Assembly (NCBI RefSeq): GCF_008629675.1
Contig: NZ_VWOX01000001.1
Coordinates: 434,001-498,000 of the forward strand
Reading direction: 5' to 3'
Length of the DNA stretch: 64,000 nucleotides
From: Roseiconus nitratireducens
GTDB lineage: Bacteria > Planctomycetota > Planctomycetia > Pirellulales > Pirellulaceae
Numbering within the stretch: the first letter of the stretch is position 1; each line of letters begins with the position of its first letter. Under the pieces are notes generated by a model. It saw nothing but the letters and a program-made list of their open reading frames with translations. It did no database searches and had not been told where the DNA came from. Below are positions 34,347-47,900 of this stretch, in pieces. The position numbers and the translations under genes are program-made.

Positions 34347-34811
34347 TCAACCGACGGCTTGTTCATCCGATACGGTTTCGAGGGCGCCCAGCGCCAGTTG
34401 GTTGGTTACCAGAGAACGGATCGCCAGGTACACCAACAGTCCGATCGGCCCGACGAGAAAGGTTAAAAGCAGGGTGGGGACGATCCAGCGGTGGCGGAGT
34501 CCGTTGCGCTGTGAATCACGCACCTGCCAGGACCCGATGAACAGATCGAACGCCAGGTAGTGGATCCATCCGGCCAGCAGCGCCCAGCGGTTCTGGAACA
34601 GTTGGGACACTCCGTCGAGCGACGTGAATCCGCCTTCGACGTCTCCGATCGTCATGACCAGGATGACCAGGTAGACGGTTGCCAGCGCGCCGCAGGCAAC
34701 AACCGGGACCAGCAACCGGGACACGATTCGGTAGCCGGGCAGGAACAGCAACAGCAACCACATGATCAAGGTGGCGTTGTTGACCCACGGAAAGAGTGCT
34801 TCGGGAGACAT
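34347..34811 (-). CDS. ABA4-like (DUF4281) membrane protein
   Basis: 154 residues with four membrane helices. W-I-H-Y-L-A-F-D-L-F-I-G-S-W and the following R-H-R-W-I-V-P-T-L-L-L-T-F-L-V-G-P-I-G-L-L-V-Y-L are the signature of ABA4/DUF4281. In plants ABA4 acts in neoxanthin formation; in bacteria the role is not known and no carotenoid genes are nearby. Downstream of, and 21 nt from, the TIGR03067-like gene on the same strand, so likely the same transcript. Confidence 0.85.
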   Translation of the reverse strand: MSPEALFPWVNNATLIMWLLLLFLPGYRIVSRLLVPVVACGALATVYLVILVMTIGDVEGGFTSLDGVSQLFQNRWALLAGWIHYLAFDLFIGSWQVRDSQRNGLRHRWIVPTLLLTFLVGPIGLLVYLAIRSLVTNQLALGALETVSDEQAVG

Positions 34812-34832
34812 CCGTCACGCCGGATTGGAAGG

Positions 34833-35219
34833 TCAGGCGCGTTTCATCATTGCGTAGCCGACGGGGCTGTCCTTGCCGTAGGGGAAACCGGGCGGGCGTT
34901 CATCACCGATTTTCGCCTGCAGGTGTTCCAGTTTTTTTCCCACCCAGCGGACGATGCCCAGGTGCTGTTGACCGGAATCATCCCCGGTCTCGATGAATTC
35001 GTCCATGATCGAAAACTCGGGGCCGGGTTGGATCCGCAGTCGCCCTTTCTCGACAATGTTTTCGCCCATGAACTTGATGTAGCGATCACCCTCGACGCGC
35101 AACTTGGCTTTGAACAGCCAGGGCAGAAAGAAAGGTGCCTTTCCACCGTCTTGGCCCACACTGACGATCTTCCAATCGCCTTGCAGGTCATCCAGAGTTG
35201 GGGCCGGGACATTGCTCAT
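34833..35219 (-). CDS. TIGR03067-like planctomycete domain protein
   Basis: 128 residues from the ATG at 35219; the frame is open much further upstream, but the sequence there reads as non-coding up to the clpC terminator. T-L-D-D-L-Q-G-D-W-K-I-V-S-V-G-Q-D-G-G is the opening of the lipocalin-like TIGR03067 domain that planctomycetes have in many copies. No signal peptide with this start. It is the first gene of a pair with the ABA4-like gene. Function unknown. Confidence 0.78.
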   Translation of the reverse strand: MSNVPAPTLDDLQGDWKIVSVGQDGGKAPFFLPWLFKAKLRVEGDRYIKFMGENIVEKGRLRIQPGPEFSIMDEFIETGDDSGQQHLGIVRWVGKKLEHLQAKIGDERPPGFPYGKDSPVGYAMMKRA

Positions 35220-35455
35220 CAGATCGTCCACCGCGAACTGGGACAGGTCGTTCAGGCCGCCGGGCCCTGGCTGTGAAAGGAGACGTTGCAGGAGTGCCGG
35301 CGGAGGTTCGCCACTTTCGCGGAGCGAAAGACGACACTGAAACGTTTCTTGAGAAGGCCCAACATAACAAATCCCCAGGCGTTCCGGTGAACGGCTGCCA
35401 GCGGAGACTGCACCGACCGCAAACGGGAGGCAGCTTTGGGGCGAGGCGCAAAGAG

Positions 35456-35483
35456 AAAGCCCCACGGCGAACCGTGGGGCTTT
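35456..35483 (-). terminator. Hairpin terminator after clpC
   Basis: A perfect 12-bp stem (AAAGCCCCACGG and its complement) with a 4-nt loop, bounded by A- and T-rich ends so it could serve either strand. It lies 34 bp downstream of the clpC stop and 236 bp before the ATG of the next minus-strand gene. Confidence 0.85.
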
Positions 35484-35517
35484 GTGATGTTGGACGTCAA
35501 GGCTGTTCAGCCGGCGA

Positions 35518-38166
<2,649 letters not shown>

Positions 38167-38729
38167 TTGATTAGTCTCGTAAACCCGGCGGGTGTTCCCA
38201 ACGACAAGATCGGATGTGATTTGCCGATCGGTTGATTGTTCGGCTGTCGCCAGCAAAGGAAATCAGAGCGACCATCCTGTCGTCTTCCAACCCCGCATGG
38301 CAATCGCCCGGTGAAATTCGATTGACGGGTGATCCGGTCGGCACTCCAGCGAGGACTGCCAGTCCAAAAATCGGCCTGTCAACTTGGCGAATCTTTCGGC
38401 CCTAGTTGTTCTTTGCAAACCGTACGCCACAAGGCAAAAATCGTTGCGCAGAAAACGGAGTAAGCGACGACGGTCAGGTTGGGCGACGGACCGGACGTCG
38501 TTCATTGTTGATTCTATCGGTTTTACGAAATTGGGGGGATAGGAGTGCGGACGAATCCCGCCGGCTTTACCGCGAAACGTCGTGATCACGAACCGACAAT
38601 CAGGTGTTTTGCTCGCAATACGTCCCTCCCGTCATCACTCCGATGACGTTGTCACCGAGGTGAATTTGGGCGGCAAATTCGCAACCGTCCGAGCGGTTCA
38701 CTGCTCATTTGGCCGACCGCCAAGGTCGC
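38167..38729. other. Upstream region of clpC; no gene recognised
   Basis: 563 bp. An open frame of 108 codons (38263-38589, minus) has biased, shadow-like composition and no known similarity. No CIRCE inverted repeat is present. The promoter of clpC must lie in the first part. I recognise nothing else. Confidence 0.5.
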
Positions 38730-39377
38730 TTAGGCTGCTGTCAAATCGGCAGCACACGAGGGGCCCTGGTCCTCGTCCCCACTGACGCGTTTTTCTGCGT
38801 CCGAATCCGCATTCGCGCTCGACTCCTGGTCCTCCACGGGACCGTGGTCCGACGTTTCCCGGTCGCGTCGGATTCTCGCCATTTCGGCCTCGATTTCAAT
38901 TCGCCAGGGGTCGGCGATCTCCAGCAATCTCATTTGGTCAATCAGAGCCGCGGCGGACTCCGGCCGGCCCGTGTGACGATAGACGCCGGACAGCAGCAGC
39001 AACGCCGGCGGGTCGCGGGGCTCGATCGCGAGGACGCCCAGCAGCAGCTTTTCCGCTGCCGGCCAATCGGCTTGCAGGTAGGCTTGGTGGGCGTCCGGAA
39101 ACCGATCCGGGGTCTCGCTGAGCAATCGTGGCTGCAGCAACTTGGGCAGCTCTTTGGCACTCTTGATCGTCCAGCAGATCCAGCTGATGAATACCAAGTA
39201 GCAGGCCAAGCGGACCAGCAACGGGTCCAGCCAGGTCGGATACAGAAACCGCAACACCAACAGCGAATTCAGAACGATAGCGAACCCGATCGCCAGCGGG
39301 AGCGCTGACAACCGGCCAAGCCACCAGAGCTCGCTGAGCCCGGGCCAGAGACAGGTCAGGTAATTGCGGGTGTTCAT
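38730..39377 (-). CDS. Membrane protein with TPR-like soluble domain
   Basis: 215 residues from the ATG at 39377 (M-N-T-R-N-Y-L-T-C-L-W); the longer frame to 39494 is unlikely. Two membrane helices (about 20-40 and 50-70) precede a TPR-like pair, A-H-Q-A-Y-L-Q-A-D-W-P-A-A-E-K-L-L-L and P-A-L-L-L-L-S-G-V-Y-R-H-T-G-R, and an acidic, disordered C-terminus. Located just 3' of the RNase P RNA gene on the same strand. Function unknown. Confidence 0.75.
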   Translation of the reverse strand: MNTRNYLTCLWPGLSELWWLGRLSALPLAIGFAIVLNSLLVLRFLYPTWLDPLLVRLACYLVFISWICWTIKSAKELPKLLQPRLLSETPDRFPDAHQAYLQADWPAAEKLLLGVLAIEPRDPPALLLLSGVYRHTGRPESAAALIDQMRLLEIADPWRIEIEAEMARIRRDRETSDHGPVEDQESSANADSDAEKRVSGDEDQGPSCAADLTAA

Positions 39378-39592
39378 GAGCCACTTCACGGGACGCGTCA
39401 GGTGTACGGGATCGTCGGCGCCGGACGCAAGTTGAGTTGGCGCGCCAGACGAATTCGGACACTTCAGAGAGGGGACGATGCCCCCGTTTCTCACCGGCGC
39501 GGTGTCGCGGTCACCGCTTCGCGGCTGGTGGGGTTTGAGACAGCCGATTCCGTCGGCTTAGCCGAACCACGCCGAGTGGCGCGGGAAGCCGA

Positions 39593-39987
<395 letters not shown>

Positions 39988-40069
39988 GCGGTCTAACAAG
40001 ATTGGTGCTGCGTCCGTCCAAGTCAAGCGACCCGCGTCGTGCCGAGCGACCGCTTTTCGCCCGACGGGA

Positions 40070-41191
40070 CTACTTGCCGGGAACATACACCAATTGGATT
40101 TCCGTGGACGGCAGTTGTTCCTGCAACGCTTGGACACCGTCCGCCGTGACGCCGGTTCGGGTGACCACCAGTTTTTCCAACTGCTTCAAATCGGCCAGTG
40201 CTGGCAGCCCGTCGTCGGTGATCGCGGTCGATCCGAGGTGCAGGAACGTCAGTCCCCGCAGCTTCCCGATGGCGGGCAGGGCGCGATCGGTCAGCTGGGT
40301 GTTGTCCAGATTCAGCCAACGCAACGAATCGGATGCGGCCAGCTGTTCGGCCCCCGCGTCACCCATGCCGGTGCTCCACAAGTTCAATTTGGAAAGCTTG
40401 GCCAGCGAGCCGAGGGGCTGGCCGGAGGCGTCCCCGACGCCCACGCACTCGCTCAGATCCAAGTCAACCAGTTGGCTGAGCCCGGCCAGTTGCTTCACGC
40501 CGGAATCAGAGAAATCGGTTGCCGCCAACCGGCATTTCTTCAGCTCCGAAAAGGTCGCCAGCGTTTCGGCCGATTCGTCCGTGATCTCCGTCCCGGCCAG
40601 ATACAGCTCCACCCATTGTTTGTTTGCACCCAGCGCCGCGAACCCCGTGTCGGTGATCGGCAGGTAGTCCAGCGCCAGAACTTTCAGGTTGGGCAGTGAG
40701 GCCAACGATTGCAGGGCATCATCGCCGACTTTGGTGACGGAGTCTTTTCCGGACAACTTGATCGCTTTGAGTCGCTTCAAGCCCGCCAGCTTGGCCAAGC
40801 CCCCGTCGGTGACGGGGCACTGACGCAGATCAAGGTTTTCCAGTGTCGCGATGTTCGCGATGGATTCCAGGTGTTCGTCGGAGGCCGGAGTCCCCGCCAG
40901 AATCAAGCTGCGGAGCTTGGGAAGGTCTGCCAACTGCGAGAGGATTTCAACCGAGTCCGCGCCGCGCAAATCCACTTCGATGAAATCGCCATTCCCGTCA
41001 CGTCGCGTTTCCGCAACCGCCTCGATGGCGGACAGCGGCTCCGTCGGCTTGCTCGGGTCTATCCCAACGGCGTCTTCGACCGAACGCGGTTGGCAGCCGA
41101 GCACGGCGAGCAAGACCGCCAGGAACAACCCGATCATCCGTTGCGATGCGAGCGACCATGAGGGTGCGAACGTCCGACCGCGAATCAACAT
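40070..41191 (-). CDS. Leucine-rich-repeat lipoprotein
   Basis: 373 residues. The second Met (41137) begins a lipoprotein signal, M-I-G-L-F-L-A-V-L-L-A-V-L-G-C-Q-P, with the lipobox Cys; the first ATG at 41191 gives 18 extra residues. Residues 80-360 hold about ten LRR units of roughly 23-25 residues: L-x-x-L-x-L-x-x-T-x-I-T-D-x-G-L/F-x-A-L (for example L-D-Y-L-P-I-T-D-T-G-F-A-A-L). The pattern is of the cysteine-less bacterial LRR kind. Membrane-bound, probably exported; a protein-protein interaction role is inferred. Stands alone downstream of nothing obvious. Confidence 0.88.
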   Translation of the reverse strand: MLIRGRTFAPSWSLASQRMIGLFLAVLLAVLGCQPRSVEDAVGIDPSKPTEPLSAIEAVAETRRDGNGDFIEVDLRGADSVEILSQLADLPKLRSLILAGTPASDEHLESIANIATLENLDLRQCPVTDGGLAKLAGLKRLKAIKLSGKDSVTKVGDDALQSLASLPNLKVLALDYLPITDTGFAALGANKQWVELYLAGTEITDESAETLATFSELKKCRLAATDFSDSGVKQLAGLSQLVDLDLSECVGVGDASGQPLGSLAKLSKLNLWSTGMGDAGAEQLAASDSLRWLNLDNTQLTDRALPAIGKLRGLTFLHLGSTAITDDGLPALADLKQLEKLVVTRTGVTADGVQALQEQLPSTEIQLVYVPGK

Positions 41192-41547
41192 TGCTCCATT
41201 CCTTTGCTGCCAGGGAAACGTCTCCGCCCATCGGCGTGAGTGTAACAGAGCGAATGCTCACCGGGGCGATGGAGTGATGGAGCGATCCATTCGATCGAGC
41301 GACGGTCACCACGGCGACAGGGCGGGGCGACCGTGGCAACGCCTGGTACCGGACGTGCGACAGCAACCTACAATCGGGAATCGGCCGCCCCTCTGCCTGC
41401 ACACGCTCCGCCCGCACACCCTGCGTCGGCGTCCCCTAACCGCATGGGACACGCTGCCCGCCGGGACACGCTGCCTGTCGGTCCTCCTCCTTACCCTTCG
41501 ATCCTCGCAAACCTGGATTTGCGGGAATCCGCGAATGATCGTTCACG
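41192..41547. other. Divergent intergenic region
   Basis: 356 bp between the LRR lipoprotein and the 204-residue hypothetical gene. No repeats, hairpins or short coding sequences stand out. Confidence 0.5.
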
Positions 41548-42162
41548 ATGAAACTTTCCTTTCTGTGTCTCGGCAACATCGATGATCCCGCCCAGGTCTC
41601 GCCGGGCTTGTACGACGAGGTCATTGCACAGTTTCAGAGCGGATGCGATCAAGGACATCAGGGGGCCGGACTCGTGGACCCCGCTGTTTGCATCGCAGCG
41701 ACGATTGCGGTCGTCGCGGTGGATGCCGATCACGCGACGGACGTCGTTGAAAACCGTTTTCAGGTTCGGTTTGAGGTGGCGACGGAGGAGGTTTCGGAAG
41801 GCGGCGAGCAGCGTCAAGCGGTCGACCGAATCTTGCAACTTCTGTGCGAACTCTCCGAGCGGTTCCCGTTGAACTGGGTCGTCGGCCACGAACTGGATTC
41901 CCACCTGGGCAGCATCATTGCCGGGACGCTACAGCCTGCCTTGCTGGAGGAATTGGAGACGTCGTTTCACGTCGCCCAGCTGCTCGGTGGAATGTTGGCC
42001 GACGAGGGATGGACGGACAGGGAAGTCGCCGTCGACGAATCCGACTGTGACAACCAACCGTCGGAGTCGCTGGCCGACGACCCGAGCATCGAGTGCGAGG
42101 AACGTTGGAATGCGCTGCTGGACCCAGAGGAGACGTTCCGTCGCTTTCCCGAATGGGATTGA
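41548..42162 (+). CDS. Acidic hypothetical protein
   Basis: 204 residues, ATG at 41548. Strongly acidic. The sequence (M-K-L-S-F-L-C-L-G-N-I-D-D-P-A-Q) alternates beta-like and helical stretches, including L-N-W-V-V-G-H-E-L-D-S-H-L-G-S-I-I near residue 110, and has no signal peptide or membrane helix. An overlapping minus-strand frame (41491-41904) is less protein-like. No family recognised. Confidence 0.55.
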   Translation: MKLSFLCLGNIDDPAQVSPGLYDEVIAQFQSGCDQGHQGAGLVDPAVCIAATIAVVAVDADHATDVVENRFQVRFEVATEEVSEGGEQRQAVDRILQLLCELSERFPLNWVVGHELDSHLGSIIAGTLQPALLEELETSFHVAQLLGGMLADEGWTDREVAVDESDCDNQPSESLADDPSIECEERWNALLDPEETFRRFPEWD

Positions 42163-42253
42163 AGACCTTGTTCTTGCCGCGTTTGAGCAGACACGACGTG
42201 TTCCGCTGACTTTCCGGGAAAGGCTTCGCAGGCCACCGTCAGGATGACTGTCT

Positions 42254-43348
42254 TCAGGTTGATTGCTTTTGGAAATCCAATGACGTGGCGGGCTTTCCGT
42301 TTTTATCCAGGAGCGTCCATCGAAACGATTTGGCAGTGGTCGCCGACAGTTTGCCCGACAACGAGACGCCACCGGATTCGCTGATCACCAAAGTCTGGTC
42401 CGCAATCCGGTAGGTGCCTTTGGAGATCGCGTTCTTGCCGCTTCGAGTGTGAACCATGGTGAAGGTCTGGTCGGCATTGATGCGAATCGCCCAGGCGTCT
42501 TGGTTGGAGACTTTAGCCGACCAGGTCCCGACCAAGCTTTGCGGGTCGGTCGGCTGAGTTTGCTTCGGCAGAGTTTGCTTCGGCTGTGTGGGCTTCGTTG
42601 GGGAGGCCTTCGCGACCGCGTTGGTCGACGCAGCGTTCGACGACGCGTCGGGTTGGTTGGCGTCAACTTTCGTGATCGCATTGACCGTTGCCGCGTTCCG
42701 GTCGGCAAAACCAGACAGCTCGACGACCGCCTTGCGGATCGCGGTGACGTTCAGCTTTTGATTCGGCACCGAGACGACCAGCGACAAAGCAGAATCGGTC
42801 GCTTGCAACCGCATCCGCGGCTGCTGCGAGACGGCCGTGATCAGACGCATCAACGGTTGGCCATCGACCGGTTGGGATGGGGCGCGGTTGGCGAGGGGCA
42901 ATCGCACGCGGACGCGGCCCGCTTCGGCATCGACGGTCAGTTCCATTAACTCGTCTTTGCCCGCAGCTGTCGTGACACCGGCTTGTTCCCCGGCTTCCTG
43001 GTCCTGGGAAACCGTCGTCGTCGCGTCGTTGAATGCTTGCAAGCTGACGAACACGGATTGCGATTTGACTTCGCAGCGGATGCCGCCGTCGGTCAGCAAA
43101 CGTGACAGCGAGACGACTCCCAGGACCGTGCCGCGATCTTCGGTCAGCTTGGTGGTGGTCGCCGAGGCGGAGACCACGTCGGACATTTTGATCTCGCTGA
43201 GCAAGTCCCCGGGGACGCCATCGGCGGCCGTGGCCAGCGGGGAGGCGAGGCCCCACGTGGCGGAGGCCAAAAGCAGCAACGCGGCGGGGAGCCGTCCGGA
43301 TGAGACACTTTGGGGGAGCCGACCGGGACGATGACCAGAAAAACACAT
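42254..43348 (-). CDS. Secreted protein with C-terminal TIGR03066-like domain
   Basis: 364 residues from the ATG at 43348, which starts an N-terminal signal sequence (A-A-L-L-L-L-A-S-A-T-W-G-L-A-S-P-L). The middle is beta-rich, then a Lys/Pro/Thr/Gln linker with repeated K-Q-T-x-P-K-Q-T. The last 95 residues (L-V-G-T-W-S-A-K-V-S-N-Q-D-A-W, T-Y-R-I-A-D-Q-T-L-V-I) resemble the TIGR03066-like domain common in planctomycetes. The longer frame to 43504 is unlikely. Function unknown. Confidence 0.75.
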   Translation of the reverse strand: MCFSGHRPGRLPQSVSSGRLPAALLLLASATWGLASPLATAADGVPGDLLSEIKMSDVVSASATTTKLTEDRGTVLGVVSLSRLLTDGGIRCEVKSQSVFVSLQAFNDATTTVSQDQEAGEQAGVTTAAGKDELMELTVDAEAGRVRVRLPLANRAPSQPVDGQPLMRLITAVSQQPRMRLQATDSALSLVVSVPNQKLNVTAIRKAVVELSGFADRNAATVNAITKVDANQPDASSNAASTNAVAKASPTKPTQPKQTLPKQTQPTDPQSLVGTWSAKVSNQDAWAIRINADQTFTMVHTRSGKNAISKGTYRIADQTLVISESGGVSLSGKLSATTAKSFRWTLLDKNGKPATSLDFQKQST

Positions 43349-43769
43349 GTTTCGATGCTCGCGGAAAAGGAATCGCGGACCAATGGAGTGGGTTCTGACC
43401 TGCCAAGCGGCAGCCGGTAGCCGATGTGACAGGCGAAAAGAAAAAATCGCAGCCCGCCGCGGCCAGCGGCAACGCATGACCGGGGCAGCGCGTGATTCCT
43501 CCAATCAACGAAATTTTCGTCACGTCCTGCCATCGCGGGGGCCGATGTCAGGGAGGCTGTGACACAACGGCGCTTGCTGTCTACGTCGAGCAGCCTACAC
43601 TTAAGTGGCGTTGCCTGAGAAAGGCCTCGCCCGCTTCGGTCTTTCCAATTCGGCAGAGGGATCATTTTTAGGGTTCGCCTAAGTCACTCAACGGCAAGTG
43701 CAGTAGCACGCTTAGACTTACGCGTTTCTCCCAGCGGCTCCATTTTGCCGCCGACGGATCGAAGCAACT

Positions 43770-43812
43770 GCCGGCCGACGGATCTCCGGATTTGTCGTCC
43801 GGCTTTTTTTTT
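43770..43812 (+). terminator. Orphan intrinsic terminator (possible attenuator or sRNA end)
   Basis: GCCGGCCGAC and GTCGTCCGGC pair into a 10-bp stem with one mismatch, a 14-nt loop and nine Ts. No plus-strand gene ends near it: the closest upstream one stops at 42162 and the next starts at 43872. Confidence 0.65.
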
Positions 43813-43871
43813 ACCTTTCACGAGTGATCTTCATGGGGCGATGGAGACCGACGTCCTGCGGACCTTGATCC

Positions 43872-44336
43872 ATGAGCTCGGTGGAACCGAATGTCGTTCA
43901 CGTCGCCCCCTCGATGCGGCTGTCCCGCCTCGGGTTGATCGTCGCATTCGCCGTGATGATTGCGGCGGGACTCGCGGTGTACGCGCTGTTTCCGGCCAGC
44001 GTCGGGGGGCCGTCGCTACCGGTTGCCGTTTCGATTGATCGCGACGCGGTCACGATGCCCGGCGGACAGGGAGCCGTCCTGACGCCCGTGGTGCGGGTAA
44101 CCAATCAGGCCGATTTTCCCCTCGGACGCCTGACGATTGAATTGAACGGTCAATACCTGCTGATGCAGGCCAGCCCGCTGCCCGCCGGTGAATCGATCGT
44201 GCTGCCCCAAGAAATCTTCACCGACAAGCGGAGCAGTCAGCGATTCAATCCCGGCCGCTATCGCGTGGAAGAGGTGGTGGTGACCGGCCAGTTGCCCAGC
44301 AACGCCCGCGGGGTCTCCAAGTTCGAATTTGAGTGA
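43872..44336 (+). CDS. Membrane-anchored small beta-domain protein
   Basis: 154 residues. One N-terminal helix (L-G-L-I-V-A-F-A-V-M-I-A-A-G-L-A-V-Y-A-L-F, about 20-40), then an outward domain of beta strands with V-V-R-V-T-N-Q-A-D-F-P-L-G-R-L-T-I-E-L-N-G-Q-Y in short pieces, resembling an Ig-like fold of the kind found in DUF11-like sequences. The orphan terminator 60 nt upstream could regulate it. No family recognised. Confidence 0.65.
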   Translation: MSSVEPNVVHVAPSMRLSRLGLIVAFAVMIAAGLAVYALFPASVGGPSLPVAVSIDRDAVTMPGGQGAVLTPVVRVTNQADFPLGRLTIELNGQYLLMQASPLPAGESIVLPQEIFTDKRSSQRFNPGRYRVEEVVVTGQLPSNARGVSKFEFE

Positions 44337-44392
44337 CGCCATTTAATCGACGCGGAAACGCTGCAGCGAGAAACGGACCATCCACGGATCAC

Positions 44393-44538
44393 TTCACCCT
44401 CCCTCTGGGAGGGTCAAAGGCGAGGCACGAGCCTTTGGGGAGGGCGTCTTCCAAAACCAGCTGAAATCAATCGCGCCGTCCGCGACCCTCCCCGCGTCGT
44501 CGCAAGCTCCTCCGCGACCCTCCCAGAGGGAGGGTGAA
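44393..44538. repeat. 146-bp element with 23-bp terminal inverted repeats, copy 1
   Basis: Both ends are perfect inverted repeats of 23 bp (TTCACCCTCCC... and its complement) and each end is itself a hairpin (CCCTC...GAGGG). The interior contains the recurring GAGGCACGAGCCTTTGGGGA. The second copy is at 60121-60266 with identical length. No target duplication is evident. Confidence 0.88.
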
Positions 44539-44928
44539 ATAAACGGCGTGACCTCCGGCGTGAAGAGGTGTCGGACGGCGTGCGTTTGGCACACCGCTAG
44601 CAATCAATTCAGGTCAGCCGGGGTTTGGCTTGATTTTCACCGAGTTTGCGTGCTCGATTTCGATACAGGTGTTGCAAATTGCAACAGTTGTGCTCGGCCA
44701 CCAGTGGCAGTGGAGTCGGTGAAAGGCGGTTTTTTTCGTAGCGGGACGAATGATGCGGAAATAGACTCAGGCGAGAAGATTTCCGATCGACTCTTCCCCT
44801 TTTCCCTAGATTCCCAACGATCTCGCAAAATGCGGGTCATCAGGCGGGTTTGAAACTTAGCAAACACAACGGTTGTTCCGATGAAGACTGGCAGATGCCT
44901 GTCTTCCAGCACCGCGGAGAGAATTCAG

Positions 44929-47900
44929 ATGCGAGACGTCGCACACAGCTTTAAGAATTTGGTCATTTCGGGGGTGAAGCGTTTCCCCCTGTCAGGCCTG
45001 TTGGTCACAGCGGCTTCGTTGTCACTGGCAATGCCCGTGGGAGCTGCCGATTCCCAATCGGATCGATCCGGCGGAGCCCAAGTGCGGGTCGCCAGTTTCG
45101 ATGCCGATGGCGAATCCTTTTTCGCGGCCTCGGTCCAGCCGGCGGCCGACGAGGCCCTGATGCGTGAAGTCGCTCAGGCGGCAGCCGATGTGGTGATCGT
45201 CGTTGACACCTCGGCCAGCCAGTCCGGTGAGTTTCGCCGGGAGTCCCTGGCGGCTGCTTCCAAGGTGATGGCCTCCTTGCGGCCCTCCGACCGCGTGCGG
45301 ATTTTCGCGGCGGACGTGGATGCCGTGTCGCTGACCGATGCATTTGCCAAGTCCGACGAGAGCAGCGTGTCGGCGGCGATGGAGCGGTTGGGCCGGCGAC
45401 TGCCTCTGGGCAACACGAACATGGTTTCCGTGATTGACGCGGTTCGCGGTTCGTTGCTCGCCGAGTCGCGTGACCACACGCGTTCGATCGTGTACATCGG
45501 CGATGGGGCTTCGATCGATGCCACCGGAAACGAGCAGCGATTCTCCGCCCTGGTCGATGCGCTGCGTGCCGACCGAATTTCCGTTCACAGTGTGGCGATC
45601 GGCCCGACGGCGAACGTGCAACTGATGGCGATTCTGGCCAATCAGACGGGCGGCGTGCTGGGAGTCGTCAGTGAAGCCGACGGCAACACCGCGGCGGCGA
45701 TCGGCCGGCGTGTCGCCGAATCCGCCGTGCGATCACCGATTTGGGTCGAGCAGATTCGTCTGCCTGAGGCGATGACGATCGTCCAGGCTGACCGACTGCC
45801 GCCGCTGCGTCTCGACCGCGACACGATCCTGTTGGGCAAATTTGAGAACCGCATCGAATCCGGCACGCTGGCCTTGCAGGGACAGACCCCCGGAGCGACC
45901 GTGGGGATCAAAGCCGATTTGGAAGTCGAAGCCAGCCATCCTGATTTCTCGTTTTTGCCCGGATTGGTCAGCAGCGCTGCACCGAACAACGGCCTGACGT
46001 TGCCGACCGCCAGTAGCCTGCTGTTGCGTCAGACGGCCAACGCGTTGGCGATGCAGTCGGAGGAATTGGTGCGTGCCGGCAAGCTGGCGCTGAAACGTGG
46101 CAACAAGAAGGGCGCCAAAGCGGTTGCCGAAATGGCATTGGAGGCGGATCCGAATAACGAAGACGCCAAGGTGCTCAAGAAGGTCAGCAGCGGAACCACG
46201 CTGATCATCCAGAACGACGATTCACCCTTTGGCGATCTTTTTGGTGACGAGCCGGAATCGCCCGCGGCACCCGCCGCCGGCGGAACCGCTCCGGAAGAAG
46301 ATCCTTTTGGCCCGTTCGGCGATTCCGCTCCGGCAGCCGATGCGCCCGCGGAAGACCCGTTTGGGGAAGCCCCCGCGGCCGAGCCTGCTCCGCAACCGCC
46401 GGCCGCACAGCCGCCCGCAGCGGAGCCTCCGGTCAGTCAGCCACCGGCGGCGCAACCGGGACCTGCGGTTCCGGTCGAACCCGCCGCACCCCGGGCCGAT
46501 CGTGGTGCGGAAGCCGGACGGATGGCGCCACCGGCCGGTCGCGCCCCGCGCGTTCCCCCGTCGCGTAGCATCATCGGCGATGACGAGATTCTGGAGCGAG
46601 GCGGTGACTTGTTGGACCGCGTCCAGGCTCAGCGAGGAATTGCCGACGCGCGGCTGCGTGCGGAAGTCCGTGCCGCGTTGCGTCAAGCCGAATTGACCCT
46701 GCGAAGTGATCCGACCGGTGTGGCGGGGCAGCTGAAATCGGTGCTCTCGCGCGTGCAAACCTTGCCGGACATCGATCCGAAATTGCGTCAGGAGCTGGAA
46801 AGCCAACTGCAATCGGCAATCCAAGCGGCCAGCGCCGCCGAGGCACGATGGTTGGCCGAGCAAGCCAACCTGGTTGCCCAAGACGAAGCAGCACGGGCCA
46901 CGGCGCGGTTGCTTGAGGAAACGTATCGTCGCGAGGCCACGTTGAAGACGTTGTCGCAGCAGATGAACGCTTTGATCGACGAAGGACGTTATCGCGAAGC
47001 CGACGGTGAGGTCGCCGTCAAGTTTGCCGAGATCGCGGGAAACACGATCACCGAAGATTCGGTGGCCGGACGTCACTTCGCTTACCAACCTTTGGCGCTG
47101 CAAACCTACTACCGCGACCGCTACTACACGGAAATGCGAGAGCGGAACTTTGTCGACGCCTTTTCGTTGGTTCTCAAAAGCAACATCCCGTTCGTCGACG
47201 AGCCCCCGATTCTGTACCCCGATGCCGACGTCTGGCAGCGTTTGAGCCGCCGTCGTCTGGAACGGTACGGTTCGATCGAACTGGTTGGCGACAACGAAAC
47301 GGAACGCCGCATCGAATCGGCCCTGTCGGACGAGACGACGCAATCGTTCATCGAAACACCGCTCAGCGATGCGATTCAGCAGATCAGCCAGACCCACGAC
47401 ATTCCGATCGTGGTCGATACGCGAGCGTTGGAGGAAATCGGTTTGGACGCCGATGTCGGTGTGACCATCGACTTGAAGAACGTCAGCTTGCGTTCGTTCC
47501 TGCGTCTGATGCTGCGGGATCTGGATTTGACGTACCTGATCAAAGACGAGGTGATGCAGATCACCACGATCGAGGCGGCCGAAGACAATTTGGTCACCAA
47601 GGTGTATCCGGTTGGTGACCTGGTCGTTCCGATCGTCTCGCTCGGCGGCGGCGGCATGGGCGGCGGCATGATGGGCGGCGGCATGGGTGGCATGGGCGGC
47701 GGCATGGGCGGCATGGGCGGCGGCATGGGTGGCATGGGCGGCGGCATGGGCGGCATGGGCGGCGGCATGATGGGCGGCGGCGGAGCGTTCGTCGTTCCCG
47801 ACGATGCCAGTCTGCGTGGCAAGACCCAGACGACCGACCGATCGCAAGATGCCTCCGCCAAATCGGCCGGCGTGTTGGACAGCGAAGATGCGGCCCAAAT

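Noticed and set aside
38167..38729. CIRCE or another heat-shock operator upstream of clpC
   Set aside because: No TTAGCACTC-N9-GAGTGCTAA-like inverted repeat could be found.
43600..43812. Known riboswitch class before the 43872 gene
   Set aside because: I could not match it to any riboswitch consensus I know; only the terminator and short repeat are supported.
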